Positions 19,877-30,800 of a stretch of 64,000 bases of DNA are shown here, in pieces. The notes under the pieces were generated by a model, which made no database searches, had not been told where the DNA came from, and was given only the letters and a program-made list of their open reading frames with translations. This stretch comes from Parietichytrium sp. I65-24A (taxonomy: Eukaryota > Sar > Bigyra > Thraustochytrida > Thraustochytriidae): contig BLSF01000057.1 in the NCBI GenBank assembly GCA_012862575.1, positions 186,001 to 250,000 on the forward strand. Reading direction: 5' to 3'. The translations under genes and the position numbers were made by a program. Within the stretch, counting starts at the first letter, position 1. Every line of letters begins with the position of its first letter.

Positions 19877-21234
19877 TCATAACCCGTTCACAGGATCCTT
19901 GAAGCGGAGGTAGATCCGATCAATCTCTTCGCAAGCCTGCTTGGAGACCGCCCCGTCTTCCAGGGCCCTCAAGTTGCTACTCAACTGATCCACTGATGTT
20001 GCGCCGAGCAGAAGAACCCCATTTTTCATACAGGGCCGAGAGAACACCCAACGCAGAGCCAACTTCGTTAAAGCTGTCTTCTCGATGTCTGCAGCAACCC
20101 TAGCATACTTAGCAACAGCGCCTTGAACAAGTTGATTGTTGAACTGCTTGTTGAACTTGTCGAACACCTGGAACCGAGACCCCGATGGGAGTGAGTCGAC
20201 GGTCTTGTCGTCTTGATCCTTTGTGCTGCCACTGGAAAGATACTTGCCTGTGAGCGCGCCCCCGCAAAGCGGGCTAAAAGCCACAAGTCTAAGATCTAGT
20301 TTGTAGCAGCTTTCTGCAAGCGAATCTGTCTCGAAAGAGCGATCAAGCATACTGAAGCTGTTTTGAATGAACTTTGGCCGTGGAACTTGGGCAAGGTCAG
20401 CAGCGTTCACGAGCTGACAAACACCGAACGCCGTTTCATTACTGAGTGCCCAGGACCGAATCTTTTTCTGAAGAAAAAGAGCTTTAATTGCATCTACAAT
20501 TTCTTCAAAGGGGATGGATGTCCGACAACGATTCGGATCAAACAGCTTTGAGCCAAACATGGGCACGTATCGGTCTGGCCAATGAAGATAAAAAATGTCG
20601 ATATAGTTTACCTGAAGCCTCGCCATCGATGCTTCACAGGCCGCAATAATTTGCTCCTTGGTGTGCCGCGTAGACTGCCTTCCACCAATTTTATTCTTGG
20701 GCGCTGTAAAACCGTTCTCTGCAAGCCTTCCTATTGGGATGAATGTGGACTTCATGTATCCTACAACCTTAGTTGCGATCGCGACTTGTTCCCTCCACTC
20801 CGGGTTTTTGGCGAGCCACCTCCCCACGATAAGCTCTGACGAGCCATGAGTCTCCACAGTACATGGCAGCGGATAAAGCTCCGATGTGTCAATCATTCTA
20901 ATTCCCGCCTCCTTGATCGCCAGATCCATCATCATATGCGCTTCCGCTTCCGCCGTCTGCATTCCAAAAGTCTACATCTCCTCAACTCTAGTTAGTTGGC
21001 CACATGGCTTCCCCGCCGCTCTCTGTTTCCTGCAGCACCGCATTTTCAGCACCAGCCAACTTTCAAGTCACTCACCATGGTTCCTAGACACAACTGATCA
21101 GCGAGACAACTCGTGCCCGACTTGATCCGCCTCTTTTCTTTCACATCCTCCCCTCCTTCGCCCGTGTCATCCGCTGCTCTCTTTCCCGCACTTTCTGTTG
21201 CGCATGCTCGCCCTCTCGCGCACTCCGCGTCCAT
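19877..21234 (-). CDS. Aldo/keto reductase, Tas-like, two exons
   Basis: The gene joins exon 1 (21234-21076) to exon 2 (20971-19877) for 417 residues. The join is supported by protein logic: exon 1 ends QLCLGTM and exon 2 begins TFGMQTAEAEA, together rebuilding the family's LGLGTMTFG strand, which is missing if exon 2 is read alone. The NADPH-dependent reductase tetrad is present: Asp and Tyr in MIDTSELYP, Lys in AIATKVVG, His in FYLHWPDRY. The LYPLPCTVETHGSSELIVG region resembles bacterial Tas. The first 35 or so residues are polar and poorly conserved-looking, perhaps a targeting or spacer segment. ATG 21234 is the first Met after an in-frame TGA at 21264-21262. It probably reduces carbonyl substrates; the exact substrate cannot be read from the sequence. 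It is divergent from TOR. Confidence 0.88.
20972..21075 (-). other. Spliceosomal intron in the aldo/keto reductase gene
   Basis: This 104-nt, phase-0 intron runs on the minus strand from donor GTGAGT (21075-21070) to acceptor TAG (20974-20972), with ACTAAC as a branch-site-like element about 20 nt before the acceptor. Removing it restores LCLGTM-TFGMQ. Its length is not a multiple of three, so retention shifts the frame. Confidence 0.85.
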
Positions 21235-21341
21235 CCTTTGCGTCCACTGCACGGACACATCTCACCACCTTTCAAAGTTTCATTCATTCATTCATTCATC
21301 ACTTCGACGCACTCTTCACTTCAAGATCACGCTCTCTCATG

Positions 21342-21368
<27 letters not shown>
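21342..21368. repeat. CT dinucleotide microsatellite
   Basis: An uninterrupted run of about 13 CT units, preceded at 21281-21299 by four to five CATT units. It lies just upstream of the aldo/keto reductase start, where it is a GA tract on the coding strand. Confidence 0.9.
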
Positions 21369-21372
<4 letters not shown>

Positions 21373-21553
21373 CTCTCAAGGCAATCTTCCCGGATGATTC
21401 ATTACTCCGCTGCCTACAGTCGCGAGAACCGTGCAGCAAGCGAACGGGTTCCCGGTTCTTTCTATCATAGTTTTCCGTAGCGGCAGACGTAAGAGTGGCT
21501 AGTTCTCGTTGGAACGAGGAAAGAAAGAAAGAAAAAGTCACGCAGCGCGACGT

Positions 21554-21577
21554 GTACTCACTGTCAGTGCTGAGTAC
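21554..21577. promoter_or_regulatory. Palindromic element, copy A
   Basis: The arms GTACTCA and TGAGTAC are exact inverted repeats, and inside them CACTG-T-CAGTG is a second palindrome. It lies about 263 bp before the TOR ATG. Related copies are at 32623, 33810 and 61478. A shorter form, ACTGACAGTGAG, follows at 21597-21608. Confidence 0.5.
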
Positions 21578-21686
21578 GTGTGCTGACATGTGCTTGACTG
21601 ACAGTGAGCTTTTACACAAACACGAAAGCTTCGCGCCTCCCTCACCCGCCGAGTGCGCAAGTGGGAAGAGGGAAGAGGGAAGAAGA

Positions 21687-21691
21687 GATAG

Positions 21692-21745
<54 letters not shown>
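21687..21745. repeat. GATA then GA microsatellite
   Basis: Six GATA units pass into a GA run with one GATA interruption. The tract lies about 80-140 bp before the TOR start and is likely in its promoter or 5' leader. Confidence 0.9.
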
Positions 21746-21746
<1 letters not shown>

Positions 21747-21827
21747 AAGGGAAAAGTGGAAGTAGAGAAACGGGGAGGGCCTCCTGACGCACTCAGAAGT
21801 TGATCTGTCAAATAAAGCTGCGGCACG

Positions 21828-24800
21828 ATGGAAGAGGACGCGACGTGGAAGCGAAGGGAGGCGGAGGAGGCAGGTGGCGACAGTGGCGAGCTGTTCCTAG
21901 TTCTTTCGAGCGGCGACGAAGTGAGGCAGGCTGCAGCTGCTCGGGCGCTGAAGGAGCTGGTAGAAGCAGAGTATAGGGTGTTATCCAGCGAGCAGTTTTC
22001 AAAGTTCATGAATGAGCTGTACGGGCAGGTTTTCAGACTGTGCTCGGGCAAGAGTGCCTCAGATGCGGGACTGGCGTCCGTCTCCTCCGGATCTGAAAGG
22101 TCCGTCAGCCACGGATCGCGTAGAAAGAAGGATGGTAAGCAAGGCGTGGTGCTACCAACGCAGCATGTCAGAGGAGGGCTATTTGTGATTCGCGAGCTTG
22201 TTGGGGTCTTGCACGAAGAGAACGAAAATAAGCTTATTAGATTCGCAAATTATCTGCGCGTGGTGTTGCAACAAGGAGAGGATCTTGTTGATAATGCCAC
22301 ATTGGTGTTAGCTTCGGAAGCGTTGGGCCAGCTCTCGCGGCGCGGCGGCAACCTTACAGCAGACTTCGTAGAGTTTGAGACAAAGAGAGCGTTGGAGTGG
22401 CTTGTCTCTGCAATGCAAATGGATAACCCACCATCTTCTCTGCCAAACTTGAAACCTCTGGCAATATTTGGTGGGCGCAACGAAGCCATATTGAGGCGGC
22501 GAAAATTCGCAGCTGTTCTCGTTATTAAAGAGCTCGCTACCAATAGCCCCGTTTTATTTTATGCCCATGTCGGCGCTGTATTTGATCTCATTAGAACCGC
22601 TCTGCACGACTCAAACGAGTTCACTCGGGAGGCTGCCACACTCTCCTTGCGCTCGTGCTTGGAGCTTGTACTTTATAGAGAGTCCCGACTTTGCGTGCAG
22701 TGGTATTACAAAGTCTATGAGATAGCGAGAAGAGGTTTCCAAGCTGGCTCGGCTTTCACAATACATGGTTCCTTACTCACACTCGGCGAGCTGCTTCTCA
22801 ACTCGGGCAACTTCATGATCCCCCGATTCTCGGAAGTTTGTGACACTATATTAAAATACCGAGAGTATAAGGACTCACTGGTGAGGAGAACTGTAGTTGC
22901 CCTGCTTCCTCAGCTCGCAGAGTTTTGCCCCGACGCGTTTGTGAGAAATTATCTGGACGACTGCATATCTTATCTCTTTGGCGCCGCGGTGATACCATCA
23001 GAGCAGGATTCCGCATTCGTCGCCCTGGGAAAGCTGGCAGTGGCTGTGGACCACCACATCCTCCCTCATCTGATGGAAATAATTGTAATTGTGCGCGAGG
23101 CGCTTGTGAGCAATGCGGCCAGTGCAACACCAGCGACTACATTGAGCGCTTCATCAGGCTCTGCGAATAGCGCTTCGTCATCCTCCTCTTTGTCCTCCGG
23201 TTTGCCAATGTCTTCTACTTCACCGGCAAACGCCGCGGGACAACTCAGTTGCACTGAAACGCAGGTAATTCGCTCCCTCTTTCAGTGTATTTCGATGCTT
23301 GCGAGGGCCGTCGGGCCCGCGCTCTTGCAACACGGCATGCTTGACGGCCTTCTCTTCGAAATGTTTAGCAACGGTTTAAGTCCCTCCCTCATCTCTGCGC
23401 TGTCTGATCTGCGCCAGTACATACCGTCGCTTGAGGAACTTGTCGTCGCCCATCTCTTGCACGGACTGTCGTACACGCTTGCAAATAGGCCGTTCTCTGC
23501 TCCACCGGGAGGAGGCACTTGGACTCAAGAAGAGCCCACCCCCGGCCAGTTTTCTCACCTTGACGTCCTGGAAGCTTTGGAGACGGATTTTCCCGCGGCC
23601 GCTTATCTCAAGGCAAGTGGCCGGCATCCAGGCGTTCTGTCTTCTGTTCAAAAGCGCGCGCACATGCTGGGTTACAATCAAATTCCAGGTTTGGCAGTCC
23701 CTGGCCCGTACTCAGGTACCACCAATAAAAGTGGCTTTTTGGGTGACGGAACGAGAGCCACTTGCGACACTGTAGTGTCATCACTCACCCCAAGCATTCT
23801 TGGGGAAGATCTGGAGCTCGACGTCATCGACTGGCGTTATGGGAGACCAAAGCAGTCTATATATCTATCTTCCTTCTTTCAGGCCGCATCAGGACCAAAC
23901 GGAAAACCGCTCCTAGACAGCTCTCTCCTACACAATAAGAGCGCCGCGGAAGGTTTGGCTTCGCCATTGATTAGCGGCGGGTCAATTGCGAACGGGGTGC
24001 ATTCCACCCAGTCAAATTCTCTGGCTATACGCCGCGCGCCATTTCGGCGCTCCGCATTGGAGAAGGAGTTATTCATACTTGCGTTGCAAACCCTGAGGGA
24101 TTTCAATTTTGACAAATTTAATTTGCTACCGTTCTTGCACCACACGGTCATCGAATTTTTGGACGACTTTGACCCAGAGGTTCGCAAGGAGGCAGCGAAA
24201 ACATGCGGGGCGATATTGCTTCCACAGCAAATGAAGGGAGGGTCAGGTCTCACGTCAAGCCGTCTTTTAGCCAACTGGGACGAAACTGCTCGGCTGACCT
24301 CAAGCGGGGTGCGCAAACTTTTGATGATCGGGGTTTCAGACCCCGAGTCTTCTATACGCAGCGCTGTCTTGGAGTGCCTCAGCGCAAACGAGAGATTTGA
24401 CGACTATCTTGTGCAAGAAGACACCCTATCTGCACTCTTTGTGGCTCTGCAAGACGAGAGTTTCAGTGTACGAAGAATCGCAATGGGAATTGCAGCTCGA
24501 CTTGCTCCCACAAATCCTGCACACATTCATCCTGCAATACGCAAATGCATTCTAGCAGCCATGGCTCAGCTGGAATTCTCTCCCAGCCAAGAGCATCGCC
24601 AAGAAGGAGCAGTTATACTTCTTGGGGACATCGTCGCTGGCTTTAACAGCTTTCGCTGGAGCGCATCGATGCACGATCGCGTATCTCCTCTCATCGCTCC
24701 TAGTATAGTGTCTTTGATCCACATTTTGCTGACCAAATTGCGCACGGCTCGAAACACCATGTCGACTGCAATTCTGCGTACCTTGGGGGAGATCGCTTCG

Positions 24801-27800
24801 ATGGAAGGCATCAATATGAGCAACTACATGGACACCATGATGCCACTCCTGATCGACATTCTGCAGGATCAAGGGTCTTCAGAGAAGCGACGTTACGCAC
24901 TGAGGACGCTGAGTCAGCTTGTGCGATCGACTGCTCAGGTTATAACGCCCTTGTTGGAGTATTCCAATCTGCTAAACACTCTTTTGGAGGTAATTCGTCG
25001 TGGAAGCTCTACATTTAGCTGGGAATTACGGGAAGAGGCCCTCAAAGCTCTAGGAACCCTTGGTGCTCTAGATCCATTCGAGGCCAAGCAGAGCAAGTCG
25101 AGGGTCTCGAGGGAGCAGTACGCCATTGGGAATAATACAAGTGCTTCCATAGTTTACCAGACCGAGGACGGGTACGGCTCCGACATCTCGTCACAAAGCT
25201 CCAAGCACCATCGGGCAGGAGGCGCGGTTTCGAGCAGAACCGAGGTCGTGGTAGACAGCAACAACGCGCTTCGAACGAAAGCGGAAGAGCTTGAGCCGCT
25301 CAGTCCAAAAGACGAGGAGTATTATCCTACGATGGCCATTAATGCCCTCATGCGGATCATTCAGGACTCAACGCTCTCCACACACCACTCCATGGCAATC
25401 CAGGCACTCACTCAAACTTCCAGGAGCTTGGGCCTTAAATGTGTGACGTTCCTGCCGCAGATTATGCCATGTATTCTCAATGTGGCGACTGCGTGTGAGC
25501 AGGAACTTAGGAAGGTCCTCATCCAAACTATCAGTGTGATAGTCTCGATATCCAAACAGCATGCACGTCCATACTTGCAAGACGTCTTTCATATCATCTT
25601 GCGATACTGGTACGAGAATCTCGATCAGATTTTTTCTCTCATCGAGGAAATCTCTCGCGCTCTTCGAGAGGAATTTGTGCCTTACGCCCGTCTCATAATT
25701 CCAAATTTGTTGGCAGTATTGGAGCTCATGCGAGACGAGCATGCTGATCCGTCGTCTGGGGTGCTGAACAAATCGTCTCGAGGAGCCTTTTACTACCCGT
25801 CTGTGCCCCCCACGGCTGCGTATTCGCACTCTCGAAGCATCGGAGCATCGAGTTACGTTCTGGAACATGGCAACTTTCAAGGGGTTTCATCGCATTCAGT
25901 CTCGAGCTACCAAGCGAGCGTCGGGTCTCACCACGGTCGGGCCGGGTATCGACGTCACTTTGAAAAACGCTCTCCGGCGGCAAGCAATCGTGAACACCAT
26001 TCGGCGTCGGAGTCTTTCTCCAAGGAGCCTGCCCTTTCCGGAACTTCGGGGTACCACGGGCGAGCTCGTTTCGGATCTGGGCATCTGCCAGCATTTCAGA
26101 AAGGTGGCCCTTCCGCACAGGCCACGGAGCGCGTCATTCCACCAGCTCATGCTCATCCAGGGGTCGAAATGGAAATTTCTGCGGTTCATAAGCTAACTTA
26201 CGCCAAGTACGCAACGCCAAGCTCTTCGCGCCGAATTTTTAAGACAATTGAGACGCTGAGCTTCACACTGACGGATTATTTCTATCTCATCATACCGGCG
26301 CTCGTGGACCTCGTGGAGTCGGACTCTGCGTCTTCAGACGTGAGGATGTACTCTATGCACGCACTTGGAAGGCTGAGCGCCCACGCTTACTTTTCCGATT
26401 ATGCACTGAATGCCATGCAATGTTTGCTACGGCTTGTGCGACGCCCAGGGGAAAGCAACGTGAAATGCCAAGCGGTCGACACACTGTGTATTTTCGCTCT
26501 TCGATTCCCGAAGGTGTTCTTGATGTTTCAGCAAGCCGCGGACAGTGCTCTAAAGTCGAAAGCAATTACGTCCTACTCCGTGGAGCGCTACAAAACAACA
26601 TTGCTTTTGGTATCTGAACAAGACCCTGACCCGAAGCAAGTATCGAAACACTTGGACACCTTGTTGTCGGCGCTGTACACGACTTCGAGCACAAAGAATG
26701 TTGCGATGGGTATCTCAGCCATGACTGTCGGTTTCGACGACAAATCAGGCTTAGGAAATGCCTCCGCGGAGTTCGATCTTGGTGTTGGCCAGAAAAATCT
26801 TCAAGTGAATCAAGTTAAATTGCAACGTTCTTGGGAAGTGTCCGAACGATCGACAAGCGACGACTGGGCAGAATGGATGCGTAGAATATCCGTGGAGCTG
26901 TTGCGCGAGTCCCCAAGCCCTGCTCTTCGAGCTTGCTCGGCAGTCGCTCAGGTGTACAACCCCTTGGCCAAGGAATTATTCAATGCCGCATTTGTGTCGT
27001 GCTGGTCTGCGCTCGACAAGGTTTTCCAGCATAGTCTCATCCAGTCACTGGATACCGCGTTGAAATCCCCGAAAACACCTATTGAGACGTTGAAGACTTT
27101 GCTAGACCTTGCAGAATTCATGGAACACGACGATCGAGTGCTTCCTATTGGCATACGAGATCTTGGGGATTATGCGCAGCGCTGTCACGCATACGCAAAA
27201 GCGCTGCACTACAAAGAAATGGTTTTTCGCAATCTGCCTGGAGCCTGCACTGAGGGTCTCATTAGCATCAACAACAAATTAGAACAGCCAGAGGCTGCAG
27301 TTGGAATTCTACATTATGTTCAGCAGTTGCAACGCCGTCAGTATCAGGTGTCGGCAACTCCGGCAGCGTCACAAAGCATCCCAGAGGTGAATTTGCTGGA
27401 CTTTGGCGTTGCCGCGGCAGCACTCCCTCAGCATCACGCTTCTTTCGGACACAGCGGTTCATCCCAAGCCGAGGCGATTAATGCTTCCAACGGGGCCCAT
27501 TCGCCGGCCAACCACGATATGTCAGTTGAGTTCGACCGACAAGAAAGTATGTTTTTCAACGGCGAAGACCTTGGCGAGGACGGCACAATCAAACTCAAAG
27601 AGACTTGGTTCGAGAAGCTTGGCCGATGGGAAGAGGCTCTTGCCTCTTACGAGGAAAAGCTCGAGAGGGCTGATATGGGAGCAGACCGTGTTCTAGCCGG
27701 AAAAGAGCTGGAGAGCACGATGGGCAAGGTCCGATGCCTCATCAATCTTGGTGAGTACGATCAGTTGATGAATCTTGCCAACAACGTTTGGAATCGTGTG

Positions 27801-30800
27801 GGTAGCCAGCGTGAGCTGGAGCAGATGGCACCTATCTTCTGCCAAAGCGCTTGGGTGTGCGGAGACTGGGAGGCGATGCAAGAATTTGCAAGGTTTATTC
27901 CAGAGAATAATATGTCTGGTTACATACTGCGTGCTATTCTGTCCTTGCAGAAGAACGACTTTGTCCAATCGAGGTTGATGATTGATCGAGGTAGAGCGCT
28001 TCTTGGGGAGCAGTTGGGCGCTTTAGTTGGCGAGTCTTACAATCGCGCATATCGTCAGATTGTGATCGTGCAGCAGTTGGCCGAGCTTGACGAGATCTAC
28101 AGCTTCCGCCAGCAAGCGGTTTCAGGACGCTACACGAAAGCAGAATTGGACCGCTTGAAGTCGAACCTGCAAAAAATGTGGTCAAAGCGCATTCGGGGAT
28201 GCCAAGAGAACGTGGCAGTGTGGCAAAACATTCTTGGTGCTCACACTTTACTGCTCTCCGAGAAAGAGGATTTGCAAACGTATATCAAATTCTCTACAAT
28301 TTGTAGGAAGAGCAATCGACTCAGAATCTGCCTCCGCACGTTACAGCGGCTCGGAGTGACGGACGACAATTTTGAAGCATTTGACACTGTTGACGAGGAC
28401 GTTTCGTTCGCGTTCCTGAAATACAGGTGGGCCGCTCTGAAAGCGGAAAACATTCAAGCTCGGCAAGACAATCACACGCGCCAGAGCCACTTTTTTGTTG
28501 GAGGCTTTAGTCCGGGGCGGAGGACGTCCTTTACCGTGGTCCCCATTGACCAAACGGGCGCTGCAGTCCTTCCTTTGTCCATTTCGCCCCGAGGCGACAG
28601 CACAAAGACGTTTGCATTCCTCGAGCGACGAGGCATGGTAATCCGGCAGTTAGAGTCTGTGATTCACGGCTTGGAGCGCAAAGCAGAGACGGGCAATTTT
28701 ACCTCCGAAAACCGGCAGCTTCTTGTTCGCTGCTATTTGAAATACGGTGCCTGGAAATTTGCTGACGAAGAGTACAAGCTAAACGAAGATGTCATCGGTT
28801 CCGCTCTCGATTCCTTTCTGGCCGCTACGAAGTTTGAGTCCGGGAATTACAAGGCTTGGCACGCTTGGGCTCTGATGAACTTTCGTGCAGTAGAATATTA
28901 CAACAGAAAGCTCTTGTCAATTGCTCCGAACACCGAGGATGACGATGTTCACGGGGATCCTGACGCGCACCCTGGGCCGAAAGAAACTCAGCCGCAGGAC
29001 TCGCTTACTCAGCAGGATCAAGACCAACACGATGGCAAGGGCCAGTCTCAACAGCAACAGAACCCTTCTTCTCAGCGCGGCAGGAACATGGCCCAAGAAA
29101 GCTCGCACTCGTTGAGCAGTTCTTCTTCGGGCTCCCACTCTACCGGAACGGGGCACCCGGGACTCAAACAGCGCGCTTCAGATGGCCTCGACAGCAGTCA
29201 GCTTCGCGATTTCGATCAATGCGATGTCATCGAGGAAGAGAGTGATGAAAATGACTCTGAGAGCGATGACGCAGAAGCGGCGATTCTCTCGCATAGTATG
29301 GAGGCCAAGATGGGCAGTGAGATGATGTGCGACTCTGGAGTGCAAGTGGTTAGTAGCGGAAGCGAAGATAGCGACGATGGTTCTCGCAAGGAGGGCGACG
29401 TTACGAACGAAACCAAGCAGAGCGACTCGAAGAGTGATGGGGAGCTTGAAACTAAGCTCCAAACACCCATGCTGCGGCGGAAGAAGAGCCAAAATCAATT
29501 TCGGCGTCGCCATCAAGAGCAACAAGAAAAAATTCAACGAGAGCGTCAGCGCACGGAGATTACAGAAAAGATGAACAGTTACGTAGTTCCAGCTATCCAC
29601 GGATTTTTCCGGTCCATAGCACTTGGTCAAACGAACGACTCCCGTAACGTTCTGCAAGACATTTTACGGCTGCTAACATTATGGTTTGCTCACGGTGCGC
29701 GGGATGAGGTCGAGGAGGCGATTCGAGAGGGCTTTGCCATGGTGAATATTGGTACTTGGCTGGACGTGATTCCCCAATTGATCGCTCGTATCCACACCCA
29801 GATTCCAGAGATCAAAGGCGTTCTGCATCGCTTGCTGATCACACTTGGAGTAGAGCACCCGCATGCTCTTGTTTATCCGCTCACGGTCGCCGCGAAATCC
29901 ATCAATGTCCACCGCAAAAAAGCTGCAGAATACATCTTGGAGGAATTGCGTCGCACCGAAGGGAACGCTGTTCTCGTGGATCAGGCCCAGCTTGTGAGTC
30001 ACGAGCTCATTCGAGTAGCGATTCTTTGGCACGAAGAGTGGTTCGAAGTTATGGATGACGCCAGCCGGATGTATTTCACGGAGCACAATGTCGACGGAAT
30101 GATCGAGTTATTGCAGCCTCTTCACGAGAAGCTCAACGGCCAGTACGAAACGAATCACGAGCAGGAATTCAGCCGCCGATTTGGACGAGAGTTGGATGAG
30201 GCGGCTCGCTATGTAGAGCGCTACAAAGAGACAGGCCAAGATGTGGACATCTCCCAGGCATGGGAGTTGTACTACCAAGTCTTCCGCAAGATATACAAGA
30301 TTCTTCATCAAGAAAAGACTCTGCATCTGGACCAAGTCTCCCCTGCCCTTGTGCAAGCCACCAACATGCAACTCGCCGTACCAGGAACTTATGTTGCCGG
30401 GCGGCCGGTCGTTCGTATTGAAGGGTTTGCACCAACTCTTCGCATGATTGTTTCGAAGCAGCGGCCGCGTCAAATTACTCTACGGGGTAGCGACGGAAAC
30501 GACTACCTCTTTCTTCTCAAGGGGCACGAAGATTTGCGCCAGGATGAGCGAGTGATGCAACTTTTCGGCTTGGTGAACACCCTTTTGAAGAAAGTCCGCG
30601 AGACGAACAGGTATGATCTCTCGATCGAGAGATATTCTGTGATTCCACTCTCGCACAATGTTGGTATTTCACAGTGGTTGGCCAACACGGACACGTTTCA
30701 CGCTTTGATTGAGAGGTTTCGCGAATCTCGCAATGTGTTGATGGATATTGAACAGCGCTTGATTTCCAAATTGGCTCCGAGCTTTGAAACCTTGACGGTG

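Larger units (their letters stand above)
21235..21827. other. Divergent intergenic region, aldo/keto reductase / TOR
   Basis: This 593 bp region holds both promoters and an unusual density of simple repeats: CATT units (21281-21299), CT units (21342-21368), GATA units (21687-21710) and GA units (21711-21745). A palindromic element lies at 21554-21577. No gene is visible. Confidence 0.65.
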
